This document shows, in pieces, positions 23,290 to 35,213 of a stretch of 64,000 nt of DNA (positions are counted from its first letter, which is position 1; every line of letters starts with the position of its first letter). The stretch lies in NCBI GenBank assembly GCA_019787685.1, contig JAHNUO010000019.1:558001-622000 (forward strand), read 5' to 3'. Source of the DNA: Chiua virens. Lineage: Eukaryota; Basidiomycota; Agaricomycetes; Boletales; Boletaceae. The notes under the pieces are model-generated. The model had not been told where the DNA came from, made no database searches, and saw only the letters and a list, made by a program, of their open reading frames with translations. Both the position numbers and the translations under genes were made by a program.

Positions 23290-23450
23290 CTGCCATCTAT
23301 GGCAACAAAGCTCGACAAGACGCTCGTCCATCATGCATCACCGCTCAGCTGCGGAACACTATGCGACATTGCATCAACTATCTACGGCAGATGCTCTTTT
23401 GCGATGCAACGGACATGCACGAGGGCGGTGATTTTACACTAACACCACGA
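23290..23450 (+). pseudogene. UstYa-like (DUF3328) gene fragment
   Basis: Reads HCINYLRQMLFCDATD followed by HEGGDFT, matching the C-terminal HC-x-NYLRQ metal-motif region of the intact UstYa-like gene at 27.65-28.33 kb, including near-identical DNA (GCATCAACTATCTACGGCAG occurs in both). The first HxxHC motif and both termini are missing, so it is a truncated copy beside the fold-back element. Confidence 0.75.
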
Positions 23451-23519
23451 ACAGTAAATTTAGGGGGAACAGCGCAGAAAAGACAGGGACGTACGACGAT
23501 CAGCTGACGTATTACTGAT

Positions 23520-25860
23520 ACCCTCTTCAAGTTTGCCCTCCAGCAACTCCGAATCAGTGGATGCGATGGTACTCGTCGAAAGCGCCTTGGAACTTCGCTG
23601 TAAAGCACATACAAAAGAGTGCCCGTGTAAAGATACTCTACCCTGAATTCCTCGCCGTCACAGTTAGTATAATATTGAAATTCTACTTCTTCTCGTCCTT
23701 CAAGTTGTTCTTCTCATCTGAATAGTCCTTGTCAGCGCCGATCCGAGCTCGCGCTGCCAAGAGGCCAGGCTTTTCTTCGATCTTCTGTCACGGCCTTACG
23801 TCCTTTCGACTTGCGTTGGATGAAGCGGCGTTGTGTCCGATTGATGGTCACGAAGGCCAAGCCTGCCGCACATGGATACGTCTCCGATTGCGATCGTCCC
23901 AACGATGACTTTGTTTTGGTTGATTGGCTGAATCCGAGTCGCTTAGACTGCGAACGAAAAATGTATGGTGCAGACCAAGCCGACGAATCGGACTTCAGGT
24001 GCACTCTCTACGCGCTCCCTCGCGGCCTTGGATGCGGACTTTGTTCTCCACGAACGCCTGGAACGTAATATGGATGATTTCAGGTTCGGCACGTCCAAGT
24101 TGATCCTCCTTGCTTATGTATCAGCTGAAGAAGCGCGTTTCAGGGCAATTAATTTCTTTGATGCGCGTACCTATCCGCTGCGGGTCCCTTCCATACTTCC
24201 CTCCCTGGCCAACAAAGGAGATCCTGAGACCCTGGAATATCTATCCTCCTGTCTAATTCGCGCTCTTCTCCTGAATTCCGAGCATGCTCCCGGATGATAG
24301 GCGCAGTCTCTGGACAGACGCCCTTCGCGATCCTCGGGAGTCGCCCTCTTTCGTTTCACTCCATTCTTCTCTCGTAGGATGGCCATCCGAGACGTGTTCT
24401 TCCGCCTGCAATCGCGTGATCCAGGCTTGGTTAGACTCACGAGCGGACTAGATCCCTTCATGCGCGCCCTCGTAGATGGCACCCACCTCCACCTCCTCCC
24501 ATAGGGCAATGTCGTATGGTCTCTGTGCCTCACCCCGCGTCTACATCCCCTCGGCGCAGGCAGAATGCCTCCCATGCGTACATATAACCACAGGCTGACT
24601 TGGAATGGTGGTTCTTGCCCACGACAGTCCGGACGCAGATGAGTTCCTCGATGCGTTGCCTTATCTCTGCTTCGCTCATTCTCGACAATGTCTGCCTCTT
24701 CATCCTCCGAGTCACTCGTCGCTATCCCATGCTCTGTTACGCTGGTTCTGCGCGTTGTTTCCCCAGCAACTGTCTTCCATGTTCGGACCGATCCATCCGC
24801 CGAGGCAGTCGCGCGTTCAGCGCCCACACGACCCCCTCGACTCGGGGTTGCGTGGGGGACTTGGTCTATCATAATCCGACAGCGAACTTGCGTGCAGAAT
24901 GTGCAGTAAGGCGCCAATCCGTCTGGCTGTTCTAGGGGACTCCAGTTGTCGTTGCAATTGGCACGGTCGTTAATTTCCTGTATTACGCTACGGCAGCCAC
25001 GTGCCAACACACCGTTCAAATATTCAGTTGCAAAGTCGACGACGTGTCCTCTCCCGGGTTTCTAAGCGTTCAAGTTGGGGAAATGCTCATAACTCCTATA
25101 CTTTGAATCAAGCAGACATTCAAGCTGGGGCATTCCATAACGATACATCTTGTGGCGAGAACCGGATAGGCATTCTCGCCTTCACTAGGACCTTCCACCC
25201 AGAAATAACTAGTGGTGCTTCACGTAGTCTGTGCTTCGGATCAGTCTAAGCGATTTGCCTTCATCTAAAAAGCTCACTGATTTATGCCCAAAGCCTACAC
25301 TCTAAAATAACAACCATCGGGCTCCGTACCGTCGCTGGCTAGAGTTACCATGGCGGATGAGTATGACGAACGTATACCGCATTTATACACAATGCTCACG
25401 TGTAACACAAGCGGAGCTATCCCTGCTATTGAGCGAGTTCAGGTTCAGAACTGGAGTAGCAATGGCGAACTGCGTGGCTAGTATGAAGGCGATCGCCATG
25501 GTGCGGGATAACAAGGTGAGTTGCATATCTGAGCAAGAATAGTACAGGGTTATGGTGTCGGAAACTTTGCCTGTGGGGTGGGTATCGAACGCTTATGAAG
25601 AGTCACGGTGTTCATATAATTTGTGTCCTGTGCTCCAGCCATCGTCCATAGCGCTAGTGAGGTTGTGTGGAAGCCATATAACCTTTAGCCAACGGTAAAT
25701 TTTTGAGCACGTTCTATCCGCATCAAGATCAGAATTCGAAGTAGGCTGCCATTTCAATATCGCATTACTTAATGGAGATAAGAAAGTGAATACAAGCTAG
25801 ACATTGAACGTTGCTCATGTCGTTTTGTGATGCGCCGTGCCATCCACAATTACAACCTCA
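23520..25860. repeat. Diverged segmental duplicate of 19.56-22.61 kb plus flank
   Basis: Matching landmarks occur in the same order and orientation: GATGGTACTCGTCGAA (19627 and 23568), the ATGGTCACGAAGGCCAAG block (19926 and 23844), the GGAGATCCTGAGA block (20429 and 24219), the CCGAGGCA block near the 5' end of the gene (21051 and 24799), and the GATGCGCC..TGCCATC block beyond the fold-back insertion (23282 and 25828). Many substitutions and indels separate the copies, so the duplication is old, but it predates the fold-back insertion. Confidence 0.8.
23700..25020 (-). pseudogene. Decayed copy of the unknown gene at 19.5-21.5 kb
   Basis: On the minus strand SSLGRSQSETYPCAAGLAF and VTINRTQRRFIQRK (around 23810-23930) match the C-terminal block of the intact copy. 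MAILREKNG, SRMSEAE and GSPLL match internal blocks. The matches are scattered over all three frames with stops between them, so no single product is possible. It lies in the duplicated segment described above. Confidence 0.8.
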
Positions 25861-27650
25861 CCTGCCACATCATATCTGCAACAAAGAAGCATGTCATATG
25901 GTGGTATTCATTTTCGTGGCATGCGTGGCTATAAAATTTTCCCTTGTGCACCCTGAAAAGTATTAGTCCAATTCAATCATACAACAAAGTTACCTGCTTT
26001 TCATCAATGAGATAGTCACGTACGCCGAATGTACGGTACCCATATGCCAGTTTACCGTTGGCTTGAAAAAGAGCCTCGTTTTTTAATACGATTCCGGATC
26101 ATGAACATTGGGTGACTTTCTATGGACTGAATAAACGAAATTGATTTGTTCACAGATGTCAATGTCTACTGACCATCCATCTTTGCCCGTTATCGTGACC
26201 GGTCAAGTCGGTTTGTTATCGAAACTGATGTTCACATAACAACGTCAAATTCGCGAGGAAGTTCACATTTGAAGAGCAGGCGTATCTGGGGATTGTTTTA
26301 TGAAACTATCCTGTATCTTGAGTTGCACGACATGGACGCTTTACGTACTGGAGGCGAGGGAAATTCTCCTCACAGGAAAATAATATTTGCTGTATAGTTG
26401 TGTAATGTTGATGAACTCAGGCTCGGGTTCTATATTGGAAGTTAGAACGTAAGTCAAGACTGGAGGAAAAACAAGGACCTACTGGCAGTGATCCATACCC
26501 GGGAGTTCGTCAAGATTCAAGTAGCTGAAAGGCATCAAAAAAGACGCTGTTCCCTCTCCAAGTATCAAGTACGTACAATCCTTGTGCAGTACGTGAATAA
26601 AACGGAAGGGGTTCGCAGCGCTTAGTCATCATACAAAGTAATAAATGATTATGCAGGAATGTTCAGTTGTACATTATTTTACCAATACCCAGTCAATCAT
26701 ATGTACAGCTTTAGTGCTTCTTGTGATGGCCCGCCTAACATACTTCTCTGAAGAGAAAATGCCGGCAGTATGGAAGTGGTCACAGTGCGACCGACGGTAA
26801 GAGGTGGACATAAGGTGAATCAATCATGAGTACTTCATCATTGAGCTTCTTGTAGCGAAGCAACTCCGACTTGTCGGAGTGACGACGAGAGATCATACAT
26901 ACCAATCACTCCAAAATCGGCCACTCCACGCTTTTCGCGCAGCAGAATCACGTTGCAGATTGAATGCAGACCGGTTGGTTACTTTGAACCGAAGAATCTA
27001 AACCAAACCAATCCGGTGTAAGAAAACCACTGGCAGGGTAGGTGCGACCCGGAGTCAGGCCCCTTTACTACCTCACGATATTGAAGGTTGAATCTTGAAC
27101 TTAGCCGCGCCTTCATCGAACTAAGAAGGTGACGTGACTAATATATATTATAATATTGTCGCCTTGTCATCCGAGTCTTTTATCAGTTATAATGATCTAG
27201 ACCAATGACTGACGAAGTTGTCTTCTCATATCTTAGGGCAGTCAAGTGAGAGGTGTTCTGCGTTCTTTCCATGTTTATCTCCCCCTCTATATGTTTTCGA
27301 GAACCTAGTAAACGATCTCCTGGCGGTCGACGAATTTCTTGCTTGGCTTCTTGCAACGACATGAACGGATTCTTCTTTCGAGAAACAATTACTGACCCAC
27401 GGGGAAGAAGCTGTCTCCGATGAGTCCCATATTTGATCCAGGTCCTCAGATAGGTAATCCCAGTGGTGGTCTATACTTGGCCATCGATGTCGGACCGGTA
27501 GGGCCCACACTGCTAGTGTCACGATTCCCTGTAATCTGGAACGATCACCATGTACGTTATATATAGTTTCAACCACTGATATGTATCAGCGCGCCGACGC
27601 CCTCATCCTGTCCTTGTGTTTCCAATCAACGCCCACATCGTCCATAAAAT
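25861..27650. other. AT-rich intergenic stretch, no gene recognised
   Basis: Nothing recognisable. One open frame on the minus strand (27226-27576) has no family features and may simply be upstream sequence. The last 150 bases are the likely promoter of the UstYa-like gene. Confidence 0.4.
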
Positions 27651-28330
27651 ATGCTAGCGTCCAATCTCATGCTAGGCACTCTTGTGCTGATAAACTGTTG
27701 CTTGTTCCTCTGGCGAGCTGGACATTCATATTACGCTACCATTAAAGTGTCGAGTAGCGAGCCAGGTGGGTCGTTTGTGGTTCGAAATACAGAGAACATC
27801 TCATGTTAACAAAACTTGTAGGTTTCATAGGACATGACTATCCCGTCACGCTCGACATCGGACCGCTTGATACCGTTGCGATGACACTGCATGAGTCCGT
27901 TCGGTTCACCCTCGGAAATGGCACCGACGAAGCGGTTGATACGACATGGGGAACATTATTCGCCAATCCGCCCGGCCTTGGACGCGTCCATCTCGGAAAG
28001 GACGATCGCATTCTCGCCGTGACGTTCGTCCATCAGCTGCACTGCGTCCGAGAGCTTGCCCGTGCATTCCACTACCCACGATCGGATCACTTTTCGGTCG
28101 GACACCAGCAGCATTGCATCAACTATCTACGGCAGACGCTCTTGTGCGACGCAGCAGATACGCTGGAGGAGGGTGATTTCACGCGGAGAGATTTTGAGAT
28201 GGACAGGGTCGGTGACACAGCTGTGTGTTTGGATTGGGAACGGGTATACGACACCCTGGGCAGCAATTTTAGGGAGTGGCAACAGCGGAACAAGGACAGG
28301 GGGCATGAGGGAAACTCACACGAAGCGTAG
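27651..28330 (+). CDS. UstYa family protein (DUF3328), membrane-anchored oxidase-like
   Basis: Model: 27651-27765 and 27822-28330, 207 aa. A short N-terminal hydrophobic segment (LMLGTLVLINCCLFLW) is followed by the usual UstYa pattern: FIGHDYPVTLDIGPLDTVAM, GRVHLGKDDRI, then the two metal-motif elements HQLHCVREL and HCINYLRQTLLC, LEEGDF, and CLDWERVYD. UstYa-type proteins take part in oxidative cyclisation of fungal RiPPs such as ustiloxin in Ascomycetes. Agaricomycete members are numerous and mostly uncharacterised, so the substrate is unknown. A second family member lies 650 bp downstream on the other strand and a fragment lies at 23.3 kb. Length is normal for the family. Confidence 0.87.
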
Positions 28331-28981
28331 TGGGTTCAGCGAATGGTATAACATTGAGATGCATTATTGAGACTTCGTGATGGGCCCCTAATACCTATTA
28401 TCGATTTTCGCAACGAGGCGAACGGATCTTTAGATAAGCGAGTGGTGCCGTTGCACATTGCTTACCTCCACCATTACTTTTGGGGACGGAGCTGCGGTTC
28501 TGGTTTGCCAAGATCTATGATGCTTGGCGCGTTCACAGTGACAATACTTAGACTACGACACATATGCCACCCGTCCCCACAGCATCCTTTCAAGTTGAAT
28601 TTTAACATAGTTCTAGCACTGATGTGCGATAACGTTGTCAGTGAGAAACCTGGTGGATCAGAAAAAAATTACGATCTGATCCCGCCTCATGCGCACACGC
28701 GGGAGCGCTAGACTATTCAGCCCAAAGTTCATGCGCCGCATCTCGGTACACTGTTCATCCTGATCTTGTACAACTTTAAAGCGGCCATGCTGTGTGCATC
28801 ACCAGACCCTTGGATTATGACGCTGGAAATTAATAGGATTGAACGTTTAGAACCCTGAACCAGGCTCGGAACTGGAAATAATTCAGTCCCCCCCGTTTCT
28901 TTATTTAGGGAGTACATACTTTGTGAATTTGGTAGGAGCATGGTGATCAGGGTGACTAGTATTACAAAGCGCTGAGTGATT
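28331..28981. other. Intergenic between convergent UstYa-like genes
   Basis: 3' flanks of two convergent genes. No gene or RNA recognised. Confidence 0.4.
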
Positions 28982-29590
28982 TCAGTACCCCTGAAGGGCC
29001 GAAAAAGCTCTTTGGTTCTGCTCAGCAGCTGCATATACAACTTCCCAATCCTTGCAGACGACTTCATACTCTTTCTCGGACGACGCATCCCCATTCGTGA
29101 CAGATTCCAGACGGAGGTTTGGTCGACAGAGGATGATCTGTCGCAAGTAGTTTAAGCAATGGCTCACCAACGGGGTTGGCGTTGCTACTGAACCGGGAGC
29201 GTCGGCAAGTGCAGCGTGAATGATTTCCAAGCATTTCATTTGGTGAAAGAGCGTCGGAGTATAGGGGATGGGCGGAGAACCCAAGTGGACTAAATGTCCG
29301 CCTGATGGAAGGAGAGCAGCCGAATCTTCGACTCCAGAGGGGGAGAAATCATATCGATGGCTGTTGTGGATGATCATCGCGACTGGGTCACTAGGCATAA
29401 TATCGAACGTGAGCGATTCTGCGCTGGAGGTCAGAATGCACGCATAGAGATCTCTAACTTGGCAACGCTCACGGAAGCTTTGAGTAGCTTTCTCGACACC
29501 ATTGCGCAACAGCCTGAATGACCAGAATATGATTCCAAACGCAAGTATCGCGATGAGGAACAAAAAAGGTCTCAGGCGCGTCAGCTGCAT
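28982..29590 (-). CDS. UstYa family protein (DUF3328), second member with altered first motif
   Basis: A single uninterrupted frame of 202 aa. N-terminal transmembrane anchor: FLFLIAILAFGIIFWSF. Family landmarks: PSDPVAMIIHNSHRYDFS, GGHLVHLGSPPIPYTPTLF, then HQMKCLEII where the family usually has HxxHC, an intact second motif HCLNYLRQIILC, and VCKDWEVVY. Loss of the second His of the first motif may weaken metal binding, although Agaricomycete members vary at this position. Unlike the neighbour it has no intron. It converges with the UstYa gene at 27.65 kb and is divergent from the membrane protein gene at 29.98 kb. Confidence 0.82.
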   Translation of the reverse strand: MQLTRLRPFLFLIAILAFGIIFWSFRLLRNGVEKATQSFRERCQVRDLYACILTSSAESLTFDIMPSDPVAMIIHNSHRYDFSPSGVEDSAALLPSGGHLVHLGSPPIPYTPTLFHQMKCLEIIHAALADAPGSVATPTPLVSHCLNYLRQIILCRPNLRLESVTNGDASSEKEYEVVCKDWEVVYAAAEQNQRAFSALQGY

Positions 29591-29983
29591 TCTCCTGATA
29601 GTCTGTATGAGACAGGATCAGTATATTGCAAACTTATCGCAAAAAAGATGCCTGTTTATGTAAAGCACACAACAAGTGACGAGCAGTCTGAGTCGGCTCG
29701 AGATAACATCAGGCTGTTCTGGATTATGAAATCTCATGACCACCCGGAAGTCGGATCCAAAGGCCGCCTTTTCCACAGGAGCTTGATGTACCCCTGGTTT
29801 GGAATCGAAGAAGAGAAGTGATAACGTACAACATTGATGACATGCTGCGGAAATTGGAGTGGCAGATTGGGCGGCCGCAACACAAAATTAGATCCTGCCT
29901 AACGGAGCTTGATCAGTCTCCTATGGTTTCCACCACTGATAATATTAGAAGAAACAGGAGTGATCGTAGCGTACTCATCGCCA

Positions 29984-30968
29984 ATGTATCAGCTCCTGCC
30001 TCCCAATGATCCCGACAACCCCAGCTCAAGCGAAGACGGACAGGAGAAAGTGCTAGCGGAGCCATCGCGCAAAAGTCGATGGTATGCATGGGCAGTGATC
30101 GTCTGTATCGTCTGCACGGCCGCCAACCTCGCAAGCATATACATATTCCCCCCGTCTAGAACGATTCCGCAATCAATGGCATTTCTTCTGGAGTCCCCTC
30201 GCTTGACGAGACAAGAGATCTCAAGGCTTCGTCACCCGAATCAATTTGTCGGGTTGAATCGAATCCATCGATATCTCTCTAGTGACGTCAGGCCATTCAT
30301 CAACAAGCCATTCCTCAGTGCTCTAGTTAATGAATCCAGACCAGATCAGTCATTCTTCCATGTCGACCAGAAAACCTACGTGACGTCCATCGGTACCGTT
30401 TCCCCTGAGCGCCATCGGATTATGATGGATCCGACTGTCAGTGTGCATTTTTATACTGAACCACAATCACTTACCACGACCCCAGGTGTCGACCGTCTTG
30501 CAATTTCGCGCACTTGACTATGGGATGGAGGCCTGTGAATTGAGAATATCACTTCCAGCCCGTCACCCACTCGATGGCAGATCAATCGAGGCCACTGCTG
30601 AAACCGAATTCACGATCTCGGACCTTCCGACGTCAATCCGTCTCTCGCAGCTCGATATGTCACTTCCGCTCGATCCAGAGACCATTTCATACCAAACTCG
30701 GCCACCCACATTGCGTGACATAGCCGATTTTGACATCGGAGAACTCCCGGCGACTTTCAGCTACAATTTTACATGCACCATGGAAGAGGTACTCACGTTC
30801 AGACTCGGATGCCAGAGTCCCGAATGCCATATTGAGTGGTGGCAAGACCACGATGATCCAGGTGATTGGTTCGTCCAAACATCAACGAACGCATTGTATT
30901 TACTCTTGGGCGTTCATAGGAGTTGCGCTGAGACAACATTCGTCACTGTGACATTTTTCATCTTGTAA
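29984..30968 (+). CDS. Single-pass membrane protein of unknown function (Agaricomycete family)
   Basis: Model: 29984-30436 and 30486-30968 (donor GTCAGT, acceptor CCCCAG), 311 aa. A polar N-terminus (MYQLLPPNDPDNPSSSEDG) precedes one transmembrane helix (WAVIVCIVCTAANLASIYI, residues about 38-56). The ectodomain has conserved-looking blocks: FVGLNRIHRYL, IGTVSPERHRIMMDPTVST and VLQFRALDYGMEACELRI. This pattern recurs in many Agaricomycete proteins of unknown role. The spliced VSTVLQF junction restores the pattern and supports the intron. The last 40 residues after EWWQDHDDPGD are doubtful and an additional intron may exist there. It lies head-to-head with a UstYa-like gene, with about 390 bp between the starts. 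Confidence 0.7.
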
Positions 30969-31284
30969 CAGACGAACGACCGCGGTATGGATTGGAGTTC
31001 GAGGGGCGGGCAGCGGACATGGGTCCATGGAATAAGCTGAAAGTTATTAATACAACTTACATGATAGTCAAACAAATGTCAGTTGTATCTCGTCTCTTTT
31101 CCCATACCAGTTGTCTTGCAGGTTGATAAAGTCACGGCTGTTTGCCAATGGGTTGAAGCTGAAGCGCTGAAGGCCAATCGAGACTGCTTTGTGTAATATT
31201 TCGGACATTGAAACTTCCAATTAGCGCTAACGTTCACTATCAACATACTATCATCAAACGCCTTGCCATTCCCAACACGACGCT

Positions 31285-32419
31285 TCACGTCGCCTTGCGC
31301 GCCAGCACCATCGCCACCGGCCACTCCACCACCACCTCGTCTGGTACCCCCTCACCCCCTCGTTCAACCCCCGCTCTCAACGCCTTCCAAAACCGCACTT
31401 CGAGCGGCCCATCCGGATGTGCGGAATCGCTCGGATGATGTTCTTTGAACGTATGCAAAGCACTCCATGTCTTCAAGTACCCGAGAAGATCGTCCCAGGA
31501 CATGACCCGCCGCAGCACGACCGGACGTGCACCCGGGAGCTCCGGGTAGTACTCGCCTACAAGCCATCTCAGCGCGTGCGCCTCTGCCCCAGAAAAAACA
31601 AGGAACTCGCCTGTGAAATACACGCGCTCGAATGGTTCAAACGCGTCCGGGACGACGCTGTTTCCATCGGGTATACCGACCAGGTGGTTGATGAGGATGG
31701 ACCGACCGGGTTGTTGCCAGTACGGTCCGACAGATTTGTGTGGGTCCGTCCCCTGGTCGTATGCAACAATGAGGGGCGTCAGTGCGGGGTATTGCGGCAG
31801 GCGGAATTCGCTGTAGATCTGCGTGGACGATGGAGGTCAGCACTGGGCGGCGTGAGCGTGCGAGGATGAACGTGCCCAGAAAGCAGCCGTGGCACCCTTG
31901 CGCATGACGCGCGCCAGTTCGGGCCACATCCTTGTCCAATCAAACCAATGGCCCGCTTGTGCTGGAAGACCAAGTACCCCACATCGTCAGTCACGGAAAA
32001 CTTGAAACAGACATTCAAACGTGCCGGCAATGACCATGTCCGTACTGTCGTCGGGCAAGAAATCCAACGTCTCGGCAGAACCTTGTACAAAGTCCACGAT
32101 CGGTCCTGGTTGGCTATCACTGTTGGCGAGCATCTCGCGCGCAGCGTGGATCATGTTTTCGCTCGGGTCGAGCCCGGTAACGTGTTTGAAATGTGTCAGT
32201 TCGATGGTCGCTTGACCTGCAACACGATCAGGACCACTGGTGAAAGGTCTGTCTGGACACCCCACCTGTTCCGCAACCAAGGTCGACAGCCCGATCGAAC
32301 TTGGCGTCGGGAGACCCTTTGTGGAAATCAAATATGAAGTCATACAATGCCGGCGGATAGGTAGGCCGAGACGCGGCATACACGGTCGTGTTGAAGTTGG
32401 TCTTGCCAAAGGTTGCCAT
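31285..32419 (-). CDS. SAM-dependent methyltransferase (trans-aconitate/Crg1-like), copy 1
   Basis: Model (minus strand): 32419-32266, 32216-32025, 31961-31876, 31818-31611 and 31556-31285, 303 aa, all in frame. SAM-binding motif I: FDRAVDLGCGTGQATIEL. Motif II: VTGLDPSENMIHAAREML. Motif III region: FLPDDSTDMVIA, then AQAGHWFDWTRMWPELARV. The C-terminal part GPYWQQPGRSIL and SWDDLLGYLKTWSA is typical of fungal proteins related to trans-aconitate methyltransferase and yeast Crg1. Probably cytosolic, small-molecule substrate unknown. Three of the four introns appear to be GC-AG (donors GCACGT at 32024, GCACGT at 31875 and GCGAGT at 31610), whereas the neighbouring paralogue uses GT at all the same positions. 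Two of these introns contain stops, so they must be removed. Confidence 0.87.
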
Positions 32420-32610
32420 GGTTGAGGAAGTCGAGGTGAGAGGGCCATTCGTCGGAGTGATTGGAGACCGTCCCGGATCCCCGTGACGCATAAAAATAGA
32501 CCCTGATCAGGTGAGCAGGCAGTTGACGCGGACGGACCCGACGTGTCCGTGAATGTAAAATAACGGTGTATCAGATTAGCAATGACTATGAACAGTCTTT
32601 TCTGAGTCGA

Positions 32611-33833
32611 TTATGCCCGCCTGGCGAGTATCAACGCCAACGGCCATTCGACCTCGACGACTTGCTCTGGCTGCACCTTCACCCCTTCCTGCTCTGATGC
32701 ACCACTTAGTAACGACTTCCAAAGCCGCATGCCAATGTCGCCCTCGGGGTGCGCTGCGTCCTCGGGATTTCGTTCGAGAAACGTGTGCAACGCACTCGCA
32801 GTTGTAAAATACCCATACAAGTCATGCCACGTCATTCGTTTTCGCATGAGGATGGGCTGTGGCGAAGGCAAATCTGGATAGTAGGCGCCTAGATAACGGA
32901 TGACGAATAGATGCCGAGTCGGATGCCCGCGAGAGATGGACATGAACAATAGCGCGCGAATGAACGAACCCAAGGCATACCTGTAAAGTAACCCCGCGTG
33001 ACATCGCTAAAGGAGCCTGGGACAACGTCATTGGCGTCCGGGATGGCGACGAGGTGCCCATCGAGGATCGACCGGCCAGGTTGTTGCCAATATGGGCCAA
33101 TGGACGTCCGCGGATCGGTACCCTGGAAGAAATGAGAGAGACTGGGCGTCAAGCTGGGGTATTTGGGCAATCGAAGCTCCGAGTAGATCTGGAAGGGATC
33201 GTCAGCGTGCGTGCAACCCGGGTCATTGCAGACCACTCACCCATATCGCAAACGTCCCGTCTGGTCGTAGCACTCTCGCGGCCTCGGGCCACATCTTTGC
33301 CCAATTAAACCAGTGACCTGACTGTGCTGTGCGTAGCGTGCGTCAACAAGAGCACGAAACCATACTCATCGGACGTACCTGAAATCATCAGATCGACACT
33401 TCCGTCCGCCAGGAAACCCAAGTTTTCCGCTGGGGACTGGACGTACGAAATCCGACCTGTGACATCCACGGCCTTGCCGGACTCGGACTCGAGGGCATGA
33501 CGCGCTGCATCGACCATCCCCGCGCTGGGGTCAATACCCATAATCTTTTTGAACGGCGTCAGTTCGACGGTGGCTTGGCCTTATGGACATGGTACACAGA
33601 GAATGTGCAACACCAAAACGAACGAGTAGACATCATCATCAATGCTTCAAAGCCCTGATGAGTCCACAAGTCAACCTACCTGTACCACATCCGAGGTCAA
33701 CTGCCATATCCCAACGCGCGTGGGCCACCGCACCATGATAGCGAAAGACATGATCGAAGAGAGCGCGGGGATAAGTCGGTCTTGATGCGGCATAAGAAAT
33801 GGAGTTGAACGTCGCTTTACCGAATGTCGCCAT
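32611..33833 (-). CDS. SAM-dependent methyltransferase (trans-aconitate/Crg1-like), copy 2
   Basis: Model: 33833-33680, 33579-33379, 33326-33241, 33188-32981 and 32888-32611, 308 aa. Motif I: DMAVDLGCGTGQATVEL. Motif II: IMGIDPSAGMVDAARHAL. Next: FLADGSVDLMIS, AQSGHWFNWAKMWPEAARV and GPYWQQPGRSILDGHL. It has the same five-exon layout as copy 1 (exons 1, 3 and 4 are identical in length), with ordinary GT-AG introns. Tandem head-to-tail arrangement with copy 1, about 190 bp apart, indicates gene duplication. Substrate unknown. Confidence 0.88.
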
Positions 33834-34143
33834 GGAGTTCTCAAGGGTATGTATGTTGTTGGATGAGTTTGGGCGTTTGTGGTGTTCTCACAACCCGCGA
33901 ACGTTGGGAAACACTTTACTCACCGGCCGGCTTTTATCGGGTTGAGCTACAGACTACAGTAACAGCATAACCGATACAAGTTCACGCGTTTACATGGACT
34001 TGCCAAGTATGCGAGGTCTCGTATTGAAGACAGTGAGATAAATGACACGTACTGTGGTAAAAGACAACGTGAAAACAACGCTTCCGCCACGAATCTACCA
34101 ACCCACGCATTAACCCCGATATCGGATGATCCAGGAGGCACGT

Positions 34144-35213
34144 CTAATCCGCTGCGAGCTCCAACTTGATCTTGGCAATTGCAGAGGCGGGGTTCAAGCC
34201 CTTCGGGCATGTACGGGAACCTAGGGGAATCGGTGAGAGATACGTCACAAGTAAAGGTTGAGGACCGACAGTTGAAAATGGTATGGCACCTGTACATGCT
34301 CATCTCGTTCTGGAGTTGTTCCTTCCTCTGGGCCCCGTATGCATCCTGTGTATTTGATCCACCAATAAATGGTGCAATAGAACGTCGTGATACAACACTT
34401 ACGCGAGAGTCAGCGATCCACCGGTATGCCTGCATCAAGGTAGCAGGGCCGAGATATTCGTCCTGGTTCCACCAATAAGAGGGACAACTGGTCGAGCAAC
34501 ATGCGCAAAGGATACACTCGTAGAGCCCGTCGAGTTTCTTGCGGTCCTCGGGCGATTGCAAGAATTCACCCTTTTCGGGTGGGTTGTCGTTTTGAAGGTA
34601 AGGTTTGATGGACTTGTACTGTTTGTAAAAGAGAGTGAGATCAGGAACGAGGTCCTTGACGATGTACACTAATAGGGAAATTCGTGAGTTCAGGTGAGCG
34701 GAGATAGCGAATGTTACGGACTATGAGGAAGCGGGTAGATCTTGGAGTCTTTACTCGCGTTCCTGTCGATGCGACAGAGACAGGCGAGGGTGTTCTGGCC
34801 GTCAATGTTGACGGCACAAGAGCCGCAAATGCCCTCCCTGCAAGAACGACGGAAAGTGAGGGTGGGGTCAATCTCGTTCTTGATCTTGATGAGTGCATCA
34901 AGAATCTGCACATACGTGTGGAGGAAGGTGAGTGGTGACAATGTAAAGGTGAATGCATACGTGCCATAGGACCGGTTTGGTTGAGGTCAATTGTATAGGA
35001 TTGGAGGGTGGGCTTCTGCTCTGGCTCGTCTGGATTCTGGAGGGGGTGTAAGTAGACACGGAGAGAGAGACATGTCGGACATACCCAACGGTAAATCTTG
35101 AATTCCTTCATCAAAGTTGGTTTCTCAGTCGGAACGGCCTGCAACCTGGCTGCAGAAGACGCGAATGAGCGGACTGAGGGGCGCAAAGGGCTCGCAGCGA
35201 GTCTGGAGAGCAT
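34144..35213 (-). CDS. SDH2: Succinate dehydrogenase iron-sulfur subunit (complex II), mitochondrial
   Basis: Model: 35213-35085, 35036-34965, 34905-34722, 34668-34403, 34345-34270 and 34220-34144, 267 aa. The subunit passes electrons from SdhA through [2Fe-2S], [4Fe-4S] and [3Fe-4S] clusters to ubiquinone. An Arg/Ser-rich mitochondrial presequence is visible ([17 protein letters not shown]). [2Fe-2S] ligands: [16 protein letters not shown] and LACLCRID. [4Fe-4S]/[3Fe-4S] motifs: [16 protein letters not shown] and [17 protein letters not shown]. The C-terminus is [10 protein letters not shown]. The second intron starts GCACGT (34964), a GC-AG intron required to join GPM to ILDALIKIK. This is the most secure housekeeping gene here and a good anchor for phylogeny. 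Confidence 0.95.

Noticed and set aside
31208..31450. Plus-strand Pro/Ser-rich frames
   Set aside because: Antisense shadows of the last exon of the methyltransferase gene.
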